From NCBI RefSeq assembly GCF_024298965.1, contig NZ_CP085193.1, positions 9,362,001-9,426,000 on the forward strand: DNA of 64,000 nt. The letters are read 5' to 3'. Shown here one piece after another: positions 61,239-64,000 of this stretch. The position numbers and the translations under genes are program-made. Positions within the stretch are counted from its first letter, which is position 1; each line of letters starts with the position of its first letter. Under the pieces are notes generated by a model. It was given only the letters and a program-made list of their open reading frames with translations. It had not been told where the DNA came from and did not search any database. The stretch comes from Streptomyces rapamycinicus NRRL 5491. GTDB taxonomy: Bacteria > Actinomycetota > Actinomycetes > Streptomycetales > Streptomycetaceae.

Positions 61239-62482
61239 TTATCCGAGGAGGATGCGGTGCCGGAGCAGGGTGAAGCCTGCTCGTCCGTGCATCTGGCGCG
61301 CGATCCGTGTGGTTTTGGTGTTGACGCCCTCGGTTGGGCCGTTGCTGTACGGAAGCGTGAGCCCGGCGATCACGGCGTCGATGTCCCGGTCCAGGCCCCG
61401 GGTGAAGGCGTGTAGATGGGGGAGATCGGCTGTTCGGACTTGGATGATCCAGCGCGTAAGCGCATCGGGGTTGTCGGTGTGTGGCGTAAGGAGCGGCGCG
61501 AAGTCCCTGATGTGTGCGGCCAGTTGGGTCATCTCGGGGCAGGCGGCGGTGATCCGGGCCAGGAGCTCGTGCTGCTCGGCCTTCAGGTTGTCGGGCCTGG
61601 TCAGCAGTATCCGGGCGAGTCGACGTGGCGAGATATGGCTGCGCTCGGCGTCCGGCGGCCTTGGTTGATGTACTTGTGCGGAAGGTTCAGGCAGCCTGTG
61701 AAGCCGAGGGCCTTGATCTCTTCGAAGAGGTGCAGGACGGGGGCGCCGGGGTCTTCAGTTCGGCGTTTGCGCAGGTGCTCGCGGTAGGGATCGACCAGGC
61801 TGGCGCGGTACTTGGGGACGCGGAGCATGCGCTCGGGCCGGTCTGCTCGGGCGTAGCGTTTGACGGTGTTCAGGGCCAGTTGCAGGCGGCGGGCGCATTC
61901 GAGCAGGCCCACGCCCTGGTTGAGCAGGCCGTGGACCTGGTGCCAGCGTCGAGGGTGGTCTTGGGCGCGGGGCCCGTCGTAGATCGGCGCGTCCAGTACG
62001 GTGGCCCAGCAGGTGCTGTGTGCCTTCACCTCGCTCAGGGCGGCTTCGCACAGGTTCTTCCATAAATGCCAGCGATCACCGACTTGCACCGCGTCAGGCA
62101 GGGCACGACGGATGGCCTCGGCATAGGTCGCCGAGCCGTCACGGCACACGACCTCGATGCCCGGATGTTCGTGCAGCCACGCTTCCAGGGGGTCGGCCGT
62201 GCGGTCGGGCAGCACGTCGATCCGTTCATGGGTCTCGGCATCGATGATCACGGTGGCGTAGCGGTGGCGCCGGCGCAGCGCGAAGTCGTCGACGCCGACC
62301 ACACGGGGCACCCGCCCGGTGGGCAACGGCATCCTCAGCAGGGCGCGTAGGGCCGTGTGCCGCGACAGGCTCACCGCCAGTATCGCCAGCAACCGCGCCC
62401 CGGCCCGGCCCGCTAACTCCTCGCCCACGGCCTTGACTTGCCTGGTCAGGCGGGTCGTATGCCGCTGGTATCGGTCCAGCAC
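61239..62482 (-). pseudogene. ISL3-family transposase, 5' truncated and frameshifted
   Basis: Minus strand. From 62482: GRVPRVVGVDDFALRRRHRY, VICRDGSATYAEAI-type second Asp (VVCRDGSATYAEAIRRALPD), VQVGDRWHLWKNLCEAALSE. Near 61640 the frame shifts; SPRRLARILLTRPDNLKAEQ and LTLPYSNGPTEGVNTKTTRI with the catalytic Glu continue to the stop. The N-terminal zinc-finger/HTH is lost where IS1182-type sequence begins (62510). Confidence 0.8.
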
Positions 62483-62509
62483 TGCCCGATCCTGTTGCCC
62501 ATTGTGGTG

Positions 62510-63545
62510 TTATGCGGTGAGGGTGTGCTCGAGTCGGGTGAGGTGGCTGGTGCGGGTGCGGTCCAGGGGGCGGTCGTTCCACCAGGCGTTCAGGCGGATC
62601 AGGTTGAGTGCGACGGCGGAGTAGATGTGTTCGAGATGGGTCTTCGCGAGGCCTCGGTAGCGGGTGCGGCGTGTGCCGGTGACAGCGGTGGCTTGCCTGA
62701 TGGTTCCCTCGATGCCGGAGCGTAGGGCGTAGTCGGTGTTCCAGTGCCTGGTCTTCTGCTGGGTTCGGGCATGCCGGAGTGCCTCGGTCATCTGCCGGGG
62801 GTGGAGGGAGAGCTGGCGGCGGTTCTTCTTGGCGGTGGTGCACTGGGGTTTGAAGGGGCAGGGGATGCAGTCGAGGGCGGCAAAGCTGACCACGGTCTTG
62901 GGGATGCCTTCACTGACGACGGGATTCCAGGTGGCGCTGGTATGCCCGGCGGGACAGGTGGCCTTCTCAGCATCCCAGTCGATGGTGAAGTCGGTGGCGG
63001 CGAAGCCCGCTTGGGCTTTGGCCTGCCGGGAGGTGTCCAGCAGGACTGGTGTGATCAGTGCGATGCCGTAGGTCTTCACCGAGCCTTGGATGAGTTCGGC
63101 GGTGGCGTAGCCGGAGTCGAGATAGTGCTCATCGGGCAGCAGCCCGCGTTGCTGGAGCGTGTGGTGGATGTTGTCGAGGGCTTTGCTGTCCGGCATCGTG
63201 GAGTGGGTGGTGGCGACATTCGTGATCAGATTCGGGTGTGTGCGTGCAGCTTCGGGGGCGGGGGTGCAGGTTTCGCTGATGTGGAGTTCGTAGCCGTTCC
63301 AGAGCATGTCGCGTTTGGCAGACCAGCGGGTGTCGGTGTCATACGGCGAGGACAGCCGTAGGTGACCGGGCGGGCGGCCGTCACCGCCCTCATCGGTCTT
63401 CTCCCGCCGCTTGACCACCTCCCGGGCGCCGCGTGTGGTGCGGGTGTAGTTCTGCAGCAGCACACACCGCAGGACCTGCACCGCGGGCAGCTCGCGCAGC
63501 CAGACCGGGGAGCTGGGGTGGTAGACCGCACCCGACAGGGCGAAG
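62510..63545 (-). pseudogene. IS1182-type transposase, C-terminal two thirds
   Basis: Minus strand: LPAVQVLRCVLLQNYTRTTR, RLSSPYDTDTRWSAKRDMLW, NGYELHISETCTPAPEA, DEHYLDSGYATAELIQGSVK with the second Asp, CIPCPFKPQCTTAKKNRRQL (the Cys-rich insert) and YALRSGIEGTIRQATAVTGT with the Glu. The first catalytic region and N-terminus are missing; upstream codons near 63545 are unrelated and lead into an integrase-type IS tail. Confidence 0.82.
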
Positions 63546-63572
63546 CCTGTGGATGCCGGAAACGGTGTCACC

Positions 63573-64000
63573 CTATGCGACCTGGGTGTATTCGTGGATG
63601 AGGCCGCCGAGTCGATCGCGTCGAAGGACGCGAGTGTTGTCGGTGGCGGTGGGTGGTTCGGGTTCGGTGAGTCGGTCCGGCGCCCGTTGTCCGAGGGTTC
63701 GGTGTGGCCGGTGTTGGTTGTAGTGGTCTGTGTACTCGCTGACGACGAGGCGTAGGTGGCGCTCTCCCGTGATCAGGATGCGGTCGGTCGCCTCGCGTCG
63801 GCGTGATCCGATCCAGCGTTCCGCGATGGCGTTCATCCGCGGTACCCGGGGCAGTGTGGGAAGGACGTGCACGCCGATTGCGTGGAAGACGGCGTCGAAG
63901 TTGTCGGTGAAGTAGGCGCCGCGGTCCCGGATGAGGAACTTGATCGACTTGGCATGGTCGCCGAGGTCCATGAGGTAGTTGCGCGCTTGCTGGGTGATCC
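63573..64000 (-). CDS. Integrase-type (rve) transposase, runs past the right edge
   Basis: Minus strand, frame open to base 64000, so the N-terminus is outside. Visible: QQARNYLMDLGDHAKSIKFL, IRDRGAYFTDNFDAVFHAIG (second Asp), VPRMNAIAERWIGSRRREAT (Glu), EYTDHYNQHRPHRTLGQRAP and terminal DRLGGLIHEYTQVA. Same group as the tails at 6.9, 26.3, 27.8, 38.5 and 50.5 kb. Its left end adjoins the IS1182-type pseudogene. Confidence 0.85.
   Translation of the reverse strand, partial: ITQQARNYLMDLGDHAKSIKFLIRDRGAYFTDNFDAVFHAIGVHVLPTLPRVPRMNAIAERWIGSRRREATDRILITGERHLRLVVSEYTDHYNQHRPHRTLGQRAPDRLTEPEPPTATDNTRVLRRDRLGGLIHEYTQVA

Noticed and set aside
1..64000. tRNA, rRNA, riboswitch or origin elements
   Set aside because: No cloverleaf-like gene, rRNA stretch, DnaA-box cluster or known riboswitch core was recognised by eye; a covariance-model search would be decisive.

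Overview
The window is high-GC actinobacterial DNA, most likely Streptomyces. The signs are frequent GTG/TTG starts, ATGA/GTGA start-stop overlaps, an ATPase-less CUT1 sugar transporter, a SpoIIE phosphatase with an anti-sigma kinase domain, a fused F420-precursor synthase (FbiC) and many Streptomyces-type insertion sequences. It reads as an accessory island: catabolic operons separated by layers of broken mobile elements. No rRNA, tRNA, CRISPR array or replication origin was seen.

Layout. (1) 1-6755: a tightly coupled sugar operon with two Gfo/Idh/MocA oxidoreductases, two xylose-isomerase-like TIM barrels, a binding lipoprotein and two permeases. (2) 6.9-13.9 kb: a mobile-element stack. An IS3 element is split by an IS30 element and abuts a Tn554-like recombinase pair (tnpA intact, tnpB cut). 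A second tnpA fragment, an ISL3 3' end and IS1380 copy 1 follow. (3) 13.9-23.9 kb: a catabolic cluster visibly richer in A/T than its surroundings, controlled by an unusual Lrp-GAF regulator. It holds an FAD monooxygenase, aldo/keto reductase, cupin, acyl-CoA ligase, SCP-x-type thiolase, nitroreductase and NIPSNAP protein. IS1380 copy 2, apparently identical, closes it, so the cluster lies between two direct IS copies. (4) 25.7-28.7 kb: transposase debris. (5) 28.7-31.5 kb: a multidomain SpoIIE phosphatase. (6) 32.1-37.7 kb: a probable GntR-operator promoter, a small ABM monooxygenase, an MFS transporter, fbiC and cofC/fbiD, which together look like an accessory F420-precursor operon. (7) 38.7-50.4 kb: an aromatic meta-cleavage type locus (GntR, FAH hydrolase, extradiol dioxygenase, MFS, MhpA-like hydroxylase, SMP-30, acetoacetyl-CoA synthetase-like ligase), then a TetR-controlled group (NAD-binding protein, SDR, ACMSD-family amidohydrolase). 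(8) 50.4-52.0 kb: debris. (9) 52.1-60.7 kb: small regulator-enzyme pairs (MarR/NmrA, IclR/hydrolase, TetR/amidohydrolase), an IS5 element with a -1 slippery site, and a doubly broken quinone-oxidoreductase gene. (10) 61-64 kb: broken ISL3, IS1182 and integrase-type transposases.

How the genes fit together. Three separate catabolic programmes (oligosaccharide/polyol, acyl-CoA-linked degradation of an unknown carboxylate, aromatic ring cleavage) each carry their own transporter or regulator. Several regulators sit beside recognisable palindromic operators. Pathway substrates are inference; family assignments rest on motifs read directly from the translations.
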